A DNA stretch of 27,960 bases from JAFDVL01 sp043736395 (GTDB taxonomy: Bacteria; Acidobacteriota; Blastocatellia; RBC074): contig JAYTCQ010000350.1 in assembly GCA_043736395.1 (NCBI GenBank), positions 1 through 27,960 of the forward strand, given 5' to 3'. This document shows, piece after piece, positions 14,805 through 23,113 of this stretch. Every line of letters begins with the position of its first letter. The stretch's first letter is position 1. The position numbers and the translations under genes were made by a program. A model generated the notes under the pieces. The model saw nothing but the letters and a program-made list of their open reading frames with translations, was not told where the DNA came from and searched no databases.

Positions 14805-17276
14805 TCAGCCGTGATATTCCGGTTTTCCCACGAAGATTTTCTTCCACTTCGGCAATTGCTCCCATGCCGCCAATGCCGTCTGATAGCGTTGCACCGTTTC
14901 CTGACTGCGCTGAAATTCGCGTCCTGGATCAGCGTCAGGATGCGGTTGCGGAATGTCTACTTTGCTTTCATTTCTCTGTTGCCCTGACCCACCACGCATG
15001 ATTGCCAGATTATAGCGCAATTTTTCCGCATCCGGCGATTGAATCTCTTCGTGAATCTGCAACGCTTGCATCGTCAACTCAACCCCATTCGCTTTGTCAC
15101 CTAAGTCATCATAAGCGTTACCAAGATTGCCGAGCCAATTGCCTTCACCACACCGATCGTTGATCTCACGCGAGATGACTAACGCTTGCTCGTAATACTC
15201 AATCGCACGATGCACTTCACCGAGAGAATAGTAAACGTAACCAAGACTGCCAACGTACTTGCCTTCGCCACGGCGATTATTAGTCTCATGCGAGATGACT
15301 AACGCCTGCTCGTAATACTCAATCGCACGATGCGCTTGTCCAAGGTCGCGGTAGGCAATACCAAGATTGCCGAGGTGATTGCCTTCGCCATGGCGATCAT
15401 TGATCTCACGGGCGATGACTAACGCTTGCTCGTAATATTCAATGGCGCGAGGCACTTCACCGAGGTCACTGTACGCGTTACCAAGATTGCCGAGGTGATT
15501 GCCTTCGGCACGGCGATCATTGATCTCACGGGCGATGACTAACGCCTGCTCGTAATATTCAATGGCGCGAGGCACTTCGCCGAGGTTACAGTACGCGATA
15601 CCAAGATTGCCGAGGGCAGCACCTTCGTCACGACGATCATTGAATTGTCGGAAGATGACTAACGCCTGCTCGTAATATTCAATGGCGCGAGGCACTTCGC
15701 CGAGGTTACGGTACGCGTTACCAAGATTGCCGAGGGCAACACCTTCGCCATGACAATCATTGATCTCACGAGAGATGACTAACGCTTGCTCGTAATACTC
15801 AATGCAGCGATGTACTTCGCCGAGGCTTATGTACGCGCTACCAAGATTACCGAGGTGAACACCTTCGCCACGACGATCATTGAATTGTCGGGCGGCTTTT
15901 ATTCCGGCTTCGTAGAAAGGGATTTGTTCGCGTGGAGTCAGGCGAAGGTGCAACAAATCAGGAAAATTCCCAGAGTATTGCCCGCAAAGCTCGGCGGCTT
16001 CGTCGTCGGTTTGGTTTGCCGTCCATTGTTGCCCCGCGAAGATATTCAGGCGTTCCAATTCAAAGCGGGCGATGCCTTGTTGAAGTAATTCGCTGTCGCC
16101 GGATAGATAGTTATTATCGGCGGCGCTTGCCAGAGCAAGATAATACTGAGCAAAGCGCAGATGTGCGTCGCGGCTTTCGAGGGCATTGTTTTTGGCAAAG
16201 ACGCGCACGAGATCGTGCAGATAAAAGCGTTCACGTGTGGAGTTGTAAACGACCAGACTGCGTTTGCCTAAATCATCAAGCAACGTATTTTCTTCATCTT
16301 CGCAAATCACCTCAGCCGCATTCGCATCAAAAGTAGCCGGAAAGACCGACAGATTGCGCAGGGCTTGTTGTTGCGCTTCGTTCAATCCCTGATAGCTGAT
16401 GTTGAGTGACGCTGTGACGTTCAGGTTTTTATATTCCAGACTGGCGCGGTCAATTTTTTCCAGTAACCGGTTTTTCTCTGCTGCCAAATCTTCTGCTAAA
16501 TTTTCCGGCGACAGGCGCGGTTTGTCGCGCAGATATGCGCCGATAGCTTCGATGGCTAAGGGCAGGTATCCGCACAACTCGACAATGGATTTAGCGGTGT
16601 CGTCAGAAACGCGCGGCGCAAAATTTTGCAGCATCTTGACGGCTTCAGGTTCACTGAGTTCGTCCAGATCAATGACTTCGCCGTAGTGAGATTTGGCTTC
16701 GCGCGAAGTGATGAGCAAGGCGCAATCGGGCAGGCGTTCAAATGAACTGATTTGATCGGGATGGTTGATGTTGTCCAGAATCAACAAAGCGCGTCGTCCG
16801 CTGAGCACGGCGCGGTACTTGCTTTTCAGCATTGCATCGTCGTCATCCTTGAGCGATGCGTTGCCACCAAAATCGTTGATACACCTTACCAGCGCGTCTC
16901 TGGCATCAAGACGAATTTCTGATTCGCCTCTGAAATTCAGCATCCATTGATCGGTGAAATGTTCGCGGAGTTCGTGGGCGACTTTGAGCGCGAGTTCCGA
17001 TTTGCCAATGCCGCCCATCCCTTTGACGTTACAAATCGCTGCATGTCCAGAAGTGGTAAGAGCCGCGACAAGTTGCGCAATTTCGCGTTCGCGTCCGACG
17101 AAATTAGGGCTGGGGTCAGAAACCATGACGTGCTTGGGCGGTAGTGGAAGATAGGTTTTTTTGATGACCTTATTTCCATCGCCGGTAATGATTATTGTGT
17201 CAGTAGCATCGCCTTCGATATGGACATTGCGATTGCCCATATTAGACAAAGATTCGTTGGGTTGTGTGTTGGACAT
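14805..17276 (-). CDS. NB-ARC/TPR STAND ATPase (bacterial NLR-like)
   Basis: An 823-residue NLR-like protein. Residues 14-37 hold a short beta-prone motif (GNRNVHIEG...IIITGDGNKV) related to the C-terminus of the neighbour at 17414. The NB-ARC ATPase spans about 58-365: FVGRE at 59-63, Walker A GMGGIGKS at 86-93, Walker B LLILD at 164-168, sensor LLITSR near 187-192, a GLPL-like GYLPLA at 236-241, and LHD at 353-355 in the place of the MHD motif. A helical linker follows, then seven near-identical 40-residue TPRs (466-745) and a charged 78-residue tail. STAND ATPases stay closed until the repeat domain senses a ligand, then oligomerise. There is no enzymatic effector domain, so the output probably lies in a partner. 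The start at 17276 has GGAG 6 bases upstream. The frame extension to 17369 runs through a hairpin and is unlikely to be translated. Confidence 0.9.
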   Translation of the reverse strand: MSNTQPNESLSNMGNRNVHIEGDATDTIIITGDGNKVIKKTYLPLPPKHVMVSDPSPNFVGREREIAQLVAALTTSGHAAICNVKGMGGIGKSELALKVAHELREHFTDQWMLNFRGESEIRLDARDALVRCINDFGGNASLKDDDDAMLKSKYRAVLSGRRALLILDNINHPDQISSFERLPDCALLITSREAKSHYGEVIDLDELSEPEAVKMLQNFAPRVSDDTAKSIVELCGYLPLAIEAIGAYLRDKPRLSPENLAEDLAAEKNRLLEKIDRASLEYKNLNVTASLNISYQGLNEAQQQALRNLSVFPATFDANAAEVICEDEENTLLDDLGKRSLVVYNSTRERFYLHDLVRVFAKNNALESRDAHLRFAQYYLALASAADNNYLSGDSELLQQGIARFELERLNIFAGQQWTANQTDDEAAELCGQYSGNFPDLLHLRLTPREQIPFYEAGIKAARQFNDRRGEGVHLGNLGSAYISLGEVHRCIEYYEQALVISREINDCHGEGVALGNLGNAYRNLGEVPRAIEYYEQALVIFRQFNDRRDEGAALGNLGIAYCNLGEVPRAIEYYEQALVIAREINDRRAEGNHLGNLGNAYSDLGEVPRAIEYYEQALVIAREINDRHGEGNHLGNLGIAYRDLGQAHRAIEYYEQALVISHETNNRRGEGKYVGSLGYVYYSLGEVHRAIEYYEQALVISREINDRCGEGNWLGNLGNAYDDLGDKANGVELTMQALQIHEEIQSPDAEKLRYNLAIMRGGSGQQRNESKVDIPQPHPDADPGREFQRSQETVQRYQTALAAWEQLPKWKKIFVGKPEYHG
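15042..15881 (-). repeat. Seven tandem 120-bp units encoding TPRs
   Basis: The NB-ARC gene contains seven exact-length 120-base repeats. On the + strand, CCAAGAxTxCCxA-type blocks recur at 15121, 15241, 15361, 15481, 15601, 15721 and 15841. Each encodes one 40-residue kinesin-light-chain-like TPR with the core LGNLGxAYxxLGEVxRAIEY. DNA identity between central units is very high, while the first and last units are more divergent. Variation clusters at the positions between LGNLG and AIEYYEQAL and in NDRRxEG. This pattern fits recent unit duplication or gene conversion and allows copy number to change by recombination. Confidence 0.95.
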
Positions 17277-17321
17277 ACAATCTCCAAGTGAGAAGCTTCG
17301 GGGAAAATTGTCTCGTAGATA

Positions 17322-17397
17322 ACAGGTGTCAAGAGTACAAGACTTCCGCTTGCTTCGTGCTGAAGACAAGCTGAAGGCTTGTACTCTTGACGCCTGT
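17322..17397. repeat. 31-bp-arm inverted repeat between the small gene and the NB-ARC gene
   Basis: ACAGGTGTCAAGAGTACAAG (17322-17341) pairs with 17378-17397 with one mismatch. The next 11 bases of each arm pair with two further mismatches, giving 31-base arms (17322-17352 and 17367-17397) around a 14-base loop. It occupies most of the 137-base gap between the two - strand genes. It could stall or terminate transcripts leaving the small gene, so that the ATPase is made at a lower level, or protect mRNA ends. REP/MITE-like origin is also possible. There is no T-run on the - strand side. Confidence 0.75.
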
Positions 17398-17413
17398 ATT
17401 TCAGCGGCTTTGG

Positions 17414-17824
17414 TTATTTGGACGGTTCGATTTTGTTTTTATTTCCGGTAATTATCGTACCGGAATTACTTCCGCCAATGCTCACATTTCTATCGCCAGA
17501 TTGAGTCACGCTCGGTTGTAATTGCCGGAACTCTTGCAGCAACTCAGGGTGCGCGTCGAAAACTTTGGCTAATTCTTCCTGTAAAATTGTAGCGCGACCG
17601 ACCGATTCCGGGTTGCTTTCCAATTGTTTTGCCGCCTCGACCGCTTCGGCATCGTCTAAGACACGCACAAAATATCTGGTAACGAAGTCTTTTCCCTTTT
17701 CGGTGATTTCGCCAAACAATTTTTTCGTGATTTCACCAATGACAGTGTCTCCGGCTTTGCCGAGAATGTACGACGCGACGGTTGGCAGCATAGGTACGAG
17801 CGGTGCGAGCGATTCGATACTCAT
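17414..17824 (-). CDS. Small helical protein with C-terminal motif shared with the NB-ARC protein; candidate effector
   Basis: A 136-residue protein I cannot place in a named family. Residues 5-30 are hydrophobic and could form a membrane-active helix. Residues 31-102 are predicted helical and charged (EITKKLFGEITEKGKDF, LQEELAKVFDAHPELLQEFRQL). After a short linker, residues 110-132 (GDRNVSIGG... IITGNKNKI) align with residues 14-37 of the NB-ARC protein at 13 positions. A helical domain of about 100 residues with a hydrophobic N-terminus and a short C-terminal beta motif is the plan of Bell-domain effectors encoded beside bacterial NLRs. In those systems the NLR seeds amyloid-like templating that activates a membrane-damaging partner. 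The role here is inferred. The start at 17824 has GGGGAG upstream. The open frame running on to 18040 adds sequence without coding character. Both genes are probably transcribed together, this one first. Confidence 0.8.
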   Translation of the reverse strand: MSIESLAPLVPMLPTVASYILGKAGDTVIGEITKKLFGEITEKGKDFVTRYFVRVLDDAEAVEAAKQLESNPESVGRATILQEELAKVFDAHPELLQEFRQLQPSVTQSGDRNVSIGGSNSGTIITGNKNKIEPSK

Positions 17825-18247
17825 AAAATAAATCTCCCCTTTGATTGTGGTTGCTTTCGGCGGCTTACCCATCAATAAATAAATGGCTTCGCGTGTTGCG
17901 TAAAGGTACTGCTGAGTCTGTGAATAAGCACGGCGATTGTATGCAATTACGGTGATGCAAGGCAAGAAAATATAAGATAACGTAGCAGGAATTCTCAACT
18001 TGAAAAATGTATTCCGATCGCGAAAGCTAGCGTGAAGCAAAACTGAAATTTATTAAGGGTAAGATGATGTGGGGTGTATTAGGCTAAATCAAAAAAATCC
18101 AGTAAAATCATTTTTTCTGTGAACAAAACGCCAGCCTACTGCATTTTTAGTAAAGATAGTTCTAAAATCAACCTCGCTCGTAGTAGATTCGGATGGGTGC
18201 TGTATTCGTTGAGACTGGCGTATCGCGCAGGCTTGACCGCTCTGGCA

Positions 18248-18285
18248 GCCGAACGTTTGGCGCATATTCTTAGCGAACGTTCGGC
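18248..18285. promoter_or_regulatory. Inverted repeat upstream of the polysaccharide cluster, within the 17825-18328 gap
   Basis: GCCGAACGTT (18248-18257) is the exact reverse complement of AACGTTCGGC (18276-18285). The right arm also contains the perfect 10-base palindrome CGAACGTTCG. It lies 44 bases before the first lyase ATG and could be an operator or a leader hairpin of the cluster. The rest of this 504-base divergent gap shows nothing I can name. A GTG-started frame at 18119-18322 has no ribosome site. No confident promoter is visible on either strand. Confidence 0.35.
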
Positions 18286-18328
18286 GTTGTCGTCATTCCA
18301 AACAGCACGTTCCGGCAGGTAGTTTTCT

Positions 18329-19507
18329 ATGCAATATTCTCGTACAGATTATATGGCTTTTTTGTTGTGCTTGCTCTTTGTCAATTACGCATTCGCACAA
18401 TCTCTCGCTCCCAAATTCGATGTGGCTCAGGTAGATCGCTCTCGCGTTTTGCAGACCGCAAAGCTATATTTGACCGAGGCTCCAACCACGATCACGGCGT
18501 CAAAAAGTCCGCGCAGTGCAGGCGGTCTGCACGATTTTTTTTCTGAAGGTGATTACTGGTGGCCTGATCCAACCAATGCTGACGCGCCTTATATTCAGCG
18601 CGATGGCATGACGAATCCTGACAATTTCACCGATCATCGGAAATATCTGATGCGGCTGAGCGTGCAGGTTCCGGCGCTGGCGGCGGCGTGGAAGCTGACG
18701 AAAGACAAACGCTTTGCGCAACACGCGGCGAAACATTTGCGTGCGTGGTTTCTGGATGAAGCGACGCGGATGAATCCGCACCTGAAATTTTCGCAAGCGA
18801 TCAAAGGCCGCTTCACCGGACGCGGCATCGGCATTATTGACACGATTCATCTGGTCGAAGTCGCTCGCGCCATTGAAGTGCTGGAAAACTCAGGTACATT
18901 GTCGAAAGCCGAACTCAACGGCGTCAAAAAATGGTTCGCTGATTATTTGCAATGGATGACGACGCATCGGTACGGCATTGATGAGCGTGAGGCCAAAAAC
19001 AATCACGGCACGTGTTGGGTGATGCAGGTCGCAATGTTCGCCCGGCTGACAGGCAATCAGGAGTTGCTGCAATATTGCCGCGAACGTTTCAAAACCGTGC
19101 TCGTGCCGGGGCAAATCGAAATAGACGGCAGCTTTCCGTTGGAAATGCGGCGCACAAAACCTTACGGCTATTCGCTGTTCAATCTGGATGCGATGACGAC
19201 GATTTGCCAGATTCTTTCGATTGCGCAAGACAATCTGTGGATGTTTGAAACAGCGGATGGACGCGGCGTGCGCAAGGCCGTAGCGTTTATGACACCGTTC
19301 ATTCGTGACAAGAAAAGTTGGCCGCTGAAACCGGATGTGATGTACGACGCGGATTGGCCGATGCGTCACAGCAGTCTGTTATTTGCAGGCCTCGCGTATG
19401 ACAAACGCGATTATCTGACTTTGTGGCAGACACTGAAATCTGATTCGGCTGTAGAAGAAGTAATTCGCAATTTTTTCATTCGTCAACCTGTGTTGTGGTG
19501 TCCGTAA
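18329..19507 (+). CDS. Secreted alginate-lyase-superfamily polysaccharide lyase (PL38/PL5-like), copy 1
   Basis: A 392-residue exported lyase of the alginate_lyase superfamily (PF05426, an alpha/alpha-toroid). The signal peptide is 1-24 (MQYSRTDYMAFLL... ending YAFAQ). The family motif HDFFSEGDYWWPDPTN is at about 67-82, and YIQRDGMTNPDNF follows at about 88-100. Catalytic-type residues are present: N224-N225-H226 in KNNHG, and R274/R275 with Y281 in GYSLFNLD. In PL5/PL38 enzymes, Asn/His/Arg/Tyr neutralise the uronate carboxyl and take part in beta-elimination. The substrate is therefore a uronic-acid polymer (alginate, glucuronan or a sulfated relative), not resolvable here. It heads the cluster, and a sulfatase gene follows after 69 bases. 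A weak AGG lies about 10 bases before the ATG. Confidence 0.87.
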   Translation: MQYSRTDYMAFLLCLLFVNYAFAQSLAPKFDVAQVDRSRVLQTAKLYLTEAPTTITASKSPRSAGGLHDFFSEGDYWWPDPTNADAPYIQRDGMTNPDNFTDHRKYLMRLSVQVPALAAAWKLTKDKRFAQHAAKHLRAWFLDEATRMNPHLKFSQAIKGRFTGRGIGIIDTIHLVEVARAIEVLENSGTLSKAELNGVKKWFADYLQWMTTHRYGIDEREAKNNHGTCWVMQVAMFARLTGNQELLQYCRERFKTVLVPGQIEIDGSFPLEMRRTKPYGYSLFNLDAMTTICQILSIAQDNLWMFETADGRGVRKAVAFMTPFIRDKKSWPLKPDVMYDADWPMRHSSLLFAGLAYDKRDYLTLWQTLKSDSAVEEVIRNFFIRQPVLWCP

Positions 19508-19576
19508 AACGGTGGCGACTGATCCCCAAAATTTCGCTGGTGTAGCTTGGGCTAAAGTTACTTTTCAAATCTAATT

Positions 19577-21064
19577 ATGCACATAAAACAAACCTCTTTC
19601 CTGATGATGTTCGCGCTCTTTCTGTGCGCTGTTTCGGTTACGAACGCACAGCAAAAGCCGAATACAAAACCGAATGTCCTATTCATTGCCGTAGACGATT
19701 TGCGCACTGAATTTGGCGCGTATGGGAGCAAATATATTCATGCGCCGAATCTTGATCGGTTGGCAAAACAAGGCGTGACGTTTACCCGCGCTTATGTCCA
19801 GCAGGCGGTCTGTTCGCCTTCGCGTTCCAGCTTTTTGACCGGCACGCGGCCTGACACGACGAAGGTGTGGGATCTGGTCACGCACTTCCGCACGGCTTTG
19901 CCTGATGTAGTCACGTTGCCGCAACTCTTCAAAAACAACGGCTATTTTGTGCAAGGGATGGGCAAGCTTTATCACGGCGGCTACGACGATCCGCAATCGT
20001 GGTCGGTGCCGTGGGGTACGCCCAAGGCTGTCACGTATGGCTTACCAGAAAACGAAGCGCGGCAGAAAGCAAGCCAGCAGGCGCGCAGGCAACAACAGGA
20101 AGGCGGCGGCAATGAAGATGGAACCAGAGGTCCCGCGTTTGAAGGCGCAGACGTGCCGGACAATACCTTTCAGGATGGCAAGGTAGCGGAGTTGGCGATC
20201 AAGACGCTGCGCGAAATGGCGAAAAAAGATCAGCCGTTCTGGCTGGGCGTAGGCTTCATCAAACCGCACCTGCCATTCGTCGCGCCCAAGAAATATTGGG
20301 ATTTGTATGATCCGGCGAAAATTCAACTCGCGCCGAATCCGTTCCGCGCCAAAGATGCGCCGGAATATGCCGTGCAGCCCGGCGGTGAATTGCGCAATTA
20401 CCAGGACATTCCCAAAGGCCCGATTCCTGATGATCTGGCGCGGCAACTCAAACACGGCTATTACGAGGCGATCAGTTACACAGACGCGCAACTCGGCAAG
20501 CTGTTGGACGAACTTGACCGTTTGAAACTGCGCGACAATACGATCATCGTGCTGCTCGGCGATCACGGCTGGAAGCTCGGCGAACACGGCGCGTGGTGCA
20601 AACACACCAATGTCGAAAACGATACGCATGCGCCGTTGCTGATTTCTGCGCCGGGATTGAAAACCGCTGGCAGCAGCAATGCCGCGTTGGTCGAATTTGT
20701 AGACATCTATCCGACGCTCGCCGAACTTTGTGGATTGTCGTTGCCAAAGCACCTCGAAGGCACGAGCCTGGTTCCGCTGCTGAGCAACAAAGTGAAAGCC
20801 GTGAAGACCGCCGCGTTCAGTCAATACCATCGGGTAAGCAATAAACAAAAACTGATGGGCTATACGATGCGCACCGAACGGTATCGCTTCACACGCTGGG
20901 TTCATCGCGACGATCATTCGAAAGTTGATTCCATCGAACTTTATGACGAGCAAACTGATCCGCAGGAAAATGTGAACATCGCCAAAGACCCGAAGAACGC
21001 TGCCCTCGTAGCGAAATTGACGGATGAATGGATGAAAGGCTGGCAGGGAGCGAAAGTGAAATAA
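19577..21064 (+). CDS. Secreted formylglycine-dependent sulfatase, iduronate-2-sulfatase-like
   Basis: A 495-residue S1-family sulfatase that hydrolyses sulfate esters from sugars. The signal peptide is 1-24 (ends VTNAQ). The first metal-binding aspartates are D40-D41 in FIAVDDLR. The formylglycine signature is C79-S-P-S-R in VCSPSRSSFLTG, the cysteine form that needs a maturation enzyme (not in this window). GMGKLYHGG (near 125) and LLGDHGWKLGEHG (near 330) supply the other metal and sulfate ligands. The overall pattern (LRTEFGAYG, KVWDLVTHFR, GKLYHGG) resembles iduronate-2-sulfatases. A Gln/Gly-rich insertion near 165-185 is unusual. The stop codon overlaps the next start by one base (TAATG), so translation is probably coupled. 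Confidence 0.93.
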   Translation: MHIKQTSFLMMFALFLCAVSVTNAQQKPNTKPNVLFIAVDDLRTEFGAYGSKYIHAPNLDRLAKQGVTFTRAYVQQAVCSPSRSSFLTGTRPDTTKVWDLVTHFRTALPDVVTLPQLFKNNGYFVQGMGKLYHGGYDDPQSWSVPWGTPKAVTYGLPENEARQKASQQARRQQQEGGGNEDGTRGPAFEGADVPDNTFQDGKVAELAIKTLREMAKKDQPFWLGVGFIKPHLPFVAPKKYWDLYDPAKIQLAPNPFRAKDAPEYAVQPGGELRNYQDIPKGPIPDDLARQLKHGYYEAISYTDAQLGKLLDELDRLKLRDNTIIVLLGDHGWKLGEHGAWCKHTNVENDTHAPLLISAPGLKTAGSSNAALVEFVDIYPTLAELCGLSLPKHLEGTSLVPLLSNKVKAVKTAAFSQYHRVSNKQKLMGYTMRTERYRFTRWVHRDDHSKVDSIELYDEQTDPQENVNIAKDPKNAALVAKLTDEWMKGWQGAKVK

Positions 21065-22389
21065 TGAAAATAAATTTAATCAAAATATATCGCTTTTCGG
21101 TCTTGTTGGTGCTATTGGGCTGCACCTGTTTTTCTGCCGCCGCGCAAACCACTCGACCCAACATCATCTTCATTCTCGCGGATGATTACGGCGTGGGCGA
21201 GGTCAGTGCTTACGGCGCGGACAATTACAAGACGCCAAACATTGATGCGCTGGCGAAAGGCGGCACGCGCTACACGCATGCCTATACGCCATCGCTGTGC
21301 GGGCCTTCGCGCGCGACGTTGATGACGGGGCGTTATCTGTTTCGCACCGGTGCGACCAATCAGGATGCCACCGGACGCTTCACGCCTGAAGCGGAAACGA
21401 TGATGCCGAAGATTCTCAAGACGGCGGGCTACGCTACGGCGGCGGTGGGCAAATGGGGGCAGCTTCCATTGGGGCCGGGCGATTTCGGCTTTGACGAATA
21501 TCTGAAATTTCAAGGCAGCGGCGTTTACTGGAACACACAGGACAAAGGCAAAACGTATCTCGTGAATGGGAAGAAAACGGAACTGCATGACAAGGAATAC
21601 TTGCCCGATGTGATGCACAAATTTGCGACCGATTTCATCACGAAAAATCACAACAAGCCGTTTTATCTTTACTACTCAATGTCGCACGTGCATGCAGAAA
21701 TTCTGCCTACGCCGGATAGCGCGCCGGACAGTAAAGATATTTATGCGGACAATGTAACTTACATGGACAAGTTGGTGGGCAAGCTGGTGGCCGAGCTTGA
21801 TCGTCAGAAGTTGCGCGAAAAAAACTTGATTGTTTTTTTTGGCGATAACGGCACGGCGAACCCGCGCGCGAACCGCGCTACGATTGGTGGCCGTCGGCTG
21901 GATGGCGCGAAAGGCTCGATGCAGGAAGGCGGCAATCTGGTGCCGTTGATCGTTAACTGGGCTGGCGTCACGCCTGCCGGAAAAGTCCGCGCCGACATGA
22001 TTGATTCGTCCGATTTCGTCCCGACGTTCGCGGAACTGGCAGGCGCGAAATTGCCCGAAAAGAAAATCATTGATGGTCGCAGTTTTGTGGCTTCGATACG
22101 CGGTGAAAAGAAACAGGCGCGCGACTGGGTTTTTCTGCAACTCGCGGACAAATGGTATACGCGGGATGCGGGCTGGAAGCTGACGCAGGCGGGTGAACTC
22201 TTTGATATGAGCGACGCGCCGTTTGCTGAAAAGCTGGTGGCCGCCGATACCAAAGACGCGGCAGCGCTGGCTGCGCGCAAACGCTTGCAGACCGCGCTTG
22301 ATCAATTGAATCCGGCGGGCGGCATTTTGGATGATGGCGATGGCACAGGCCGACACGCCAACAAGCAACAGAAGAAGAAAGAGAAATAA
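21064..22389 (+). CDS. Secreted formylglycine-dependent sulfatase, arylsulfatase-A-like
   Basis: A 441-residue S1-family sulfatase, distinct from the other two. The N-terminal hydrophobic segment (10-27, LLVLLGCTCFSAAAQ) acts as a signal. LLGC is a poor lipobox, so lipidation is possible but doubtful. Metal aspartates D40-D41 lie in FILADDYG, the formylglycine motif is C79-G-P-S-R in LCGPSRATLMTGRY, and GKWGQ and VFFGDNGT supply further active-site residues. The YGADNYKTPNIDALAKGGTRY context is arylsulfatase-A-like. The start at 21064 overlaps the previous stop by one base, and the longer frame from 21028 lies inside that gene. The Lys-rich C-terminus (KQQKKKEK) is low complexity. Confidence 0.92.
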   Translation: MKINLIKIYRFSVLLVLLGCTCFSAAAQTTRPNIIFILADDYGVGEVSAYGADNYKTPNIDALAKGGTRYTHAYTPSLCGPSRATLMTGRYLFRTGATNQDATGRFTPEAETMMPKILKTAGYATAAVGKWGQLPLGPGDFGFDEYLKFQGSGVYWNTQDKGKTYLVNGKKTELHDKEYLPDVMHKFATDFITKNHNKPFYLYYSMSHVHAEILPTPDSAPDSKDIYADNVTYMDKLVGKLVAELDRQKLREKNLIVFFGDNGTANPRANRATIGGRRLDGAKGSMQEGGNLVPLIVNWAGVTPAGKVRADMIDSSDFVPTFAELAGAKLPEKKIIDGRSFVASIRGEKKQARDWVFLQLADKWYTRDAGWKLTQAGELFDMSDAPFAEKLVAADTKDAAALAARKRLQTALDQLNPAGGILDDGDGTGRHANKQQKKKEK

Positions 22390-22399
22390 AAGAAACGCT

Positions 22400-23113
22400 A
22401 TGCAAAAACGAACGCTTCTGCTTTTTTTAAGCATTCTCCTGATCCTGCTGGTCGTGGGAGCCTGGCAGATAACGGGATCCCAGCTTCACACGTCGCAAGC
22501 GGAGACAAAAGGAACCGTTCGCTTTCAAATGGATGCCTGGGCGGATAACTGGTTTGCCGCCTATTTGGGTGAAAACCTGCTGGTGGAGGATTCCGCTCCG
22601 ATCACTACCGAACGCTCCTTCAATGCAGAAACGGTTACGTTCAAAGCTGACTATCCGCTGCACCTGAACTTTGTGCTCAAGGATTTCAAGGAAAACGATT
22701 CGGGGTTGGAATACATCGGGAAACCACGGCAGCAGATGGGCGACGGCGGTTTTATTATGCAATTGACCGACTTGAACACAGGCAAAGTCGTGGCGGTTAC
22801 CAATGCGAATTGGACTTGCACAGTGATTCATACAGCGCCGCTTGATCCCGCGTGTGCCAAAGAAACCAAGCCCGTGGCAGGTGTCGCGCCGTGTACGTTT
22901 CGCGCTTTAGCCGAGCCGACCGGGTGGAAACTTATGGGCTTTGATGACAGTCAGTGGAAGGCAACGACGATTCATTCCGCCACTGCCGTCGGCCCGAAAG
23001 GTGGTTATGGGCAAATCAAGTGGGACGCCAATGCCCAATTCATTTGGGGCCCCGATTTGAAAGCTGACAACACCGTGCTTTGCCGCGTTACAGTGAATGA
23101 ACCAAAGAAATAA
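22400..23113 (+). CDS. Exported galactose-binding-like (jelly-roll) protein of the polysaccharide cluster
   Basis: A 237-residue protein with an N-terminal hydrophobic segment (5-22, LLLFLSILLILLVVGAW) that is either a signal peptide or a membrane anchor, with the rest outside the cytoplasm. The body is beta-rich. Its end (GFDDSQWKATTIH, KGGYGQIKWDAN, IWGPDLKADNTVLCRV) matches the galactose-binding-like jelly-roll seen in sugar-binding modules, and the Trp-Phe-Asp-Asp-Ser-x-Trp core is typical. No catalytic motif is visible. Four cysteines (in WTCTV, DPACAK, APCTF, VLCRV) could form two disulfides. It sits between a sulfatase and a lyase, overlapping the longest form of the latter, so a role in glycan binding is a reasonable inference. 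The start at 22400 begins the signal, and the upstream frame overlaps the sulfatase gene. Confidence 0.8.
   Translation: MQKRTLLLFLSILLILLVVGAWQITGSQLHTSQAETKGTVRFQMDAWADNWFAAYLGENLLVEDSAPITTERSFNAETVTFKADYPLHLNFVLKDFKENDSGLEYIGKPRQQMGDGGFIMQLTDLNTGKVVAVTNANWTCTVIHTAPLDPACAKETKPVAGVAPCTFRALAEPTGWKLMGFDDSQWKATTIHSATAVGPKGGYGQIKWDANAQFIWGPDLKADNTVLCRVTVNEPKK

Noticed and set aside
18119..18322. 67-codon open frame starting with GTG upstream of the first lyase
   Set aside because: No Shine-Dalgarno and no recognisable domain, and it contains the inverted repeat at 18248-18285. Treated as non-coding.
20042..20953. 303-codon minus-strand open frame inside the first sulfatase gene
   Set aside because: It lies fully opposite a sulfatase with intact motifs and has composition-driven Arg/Phe/Ala content. 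It is a shadow of the real gene.
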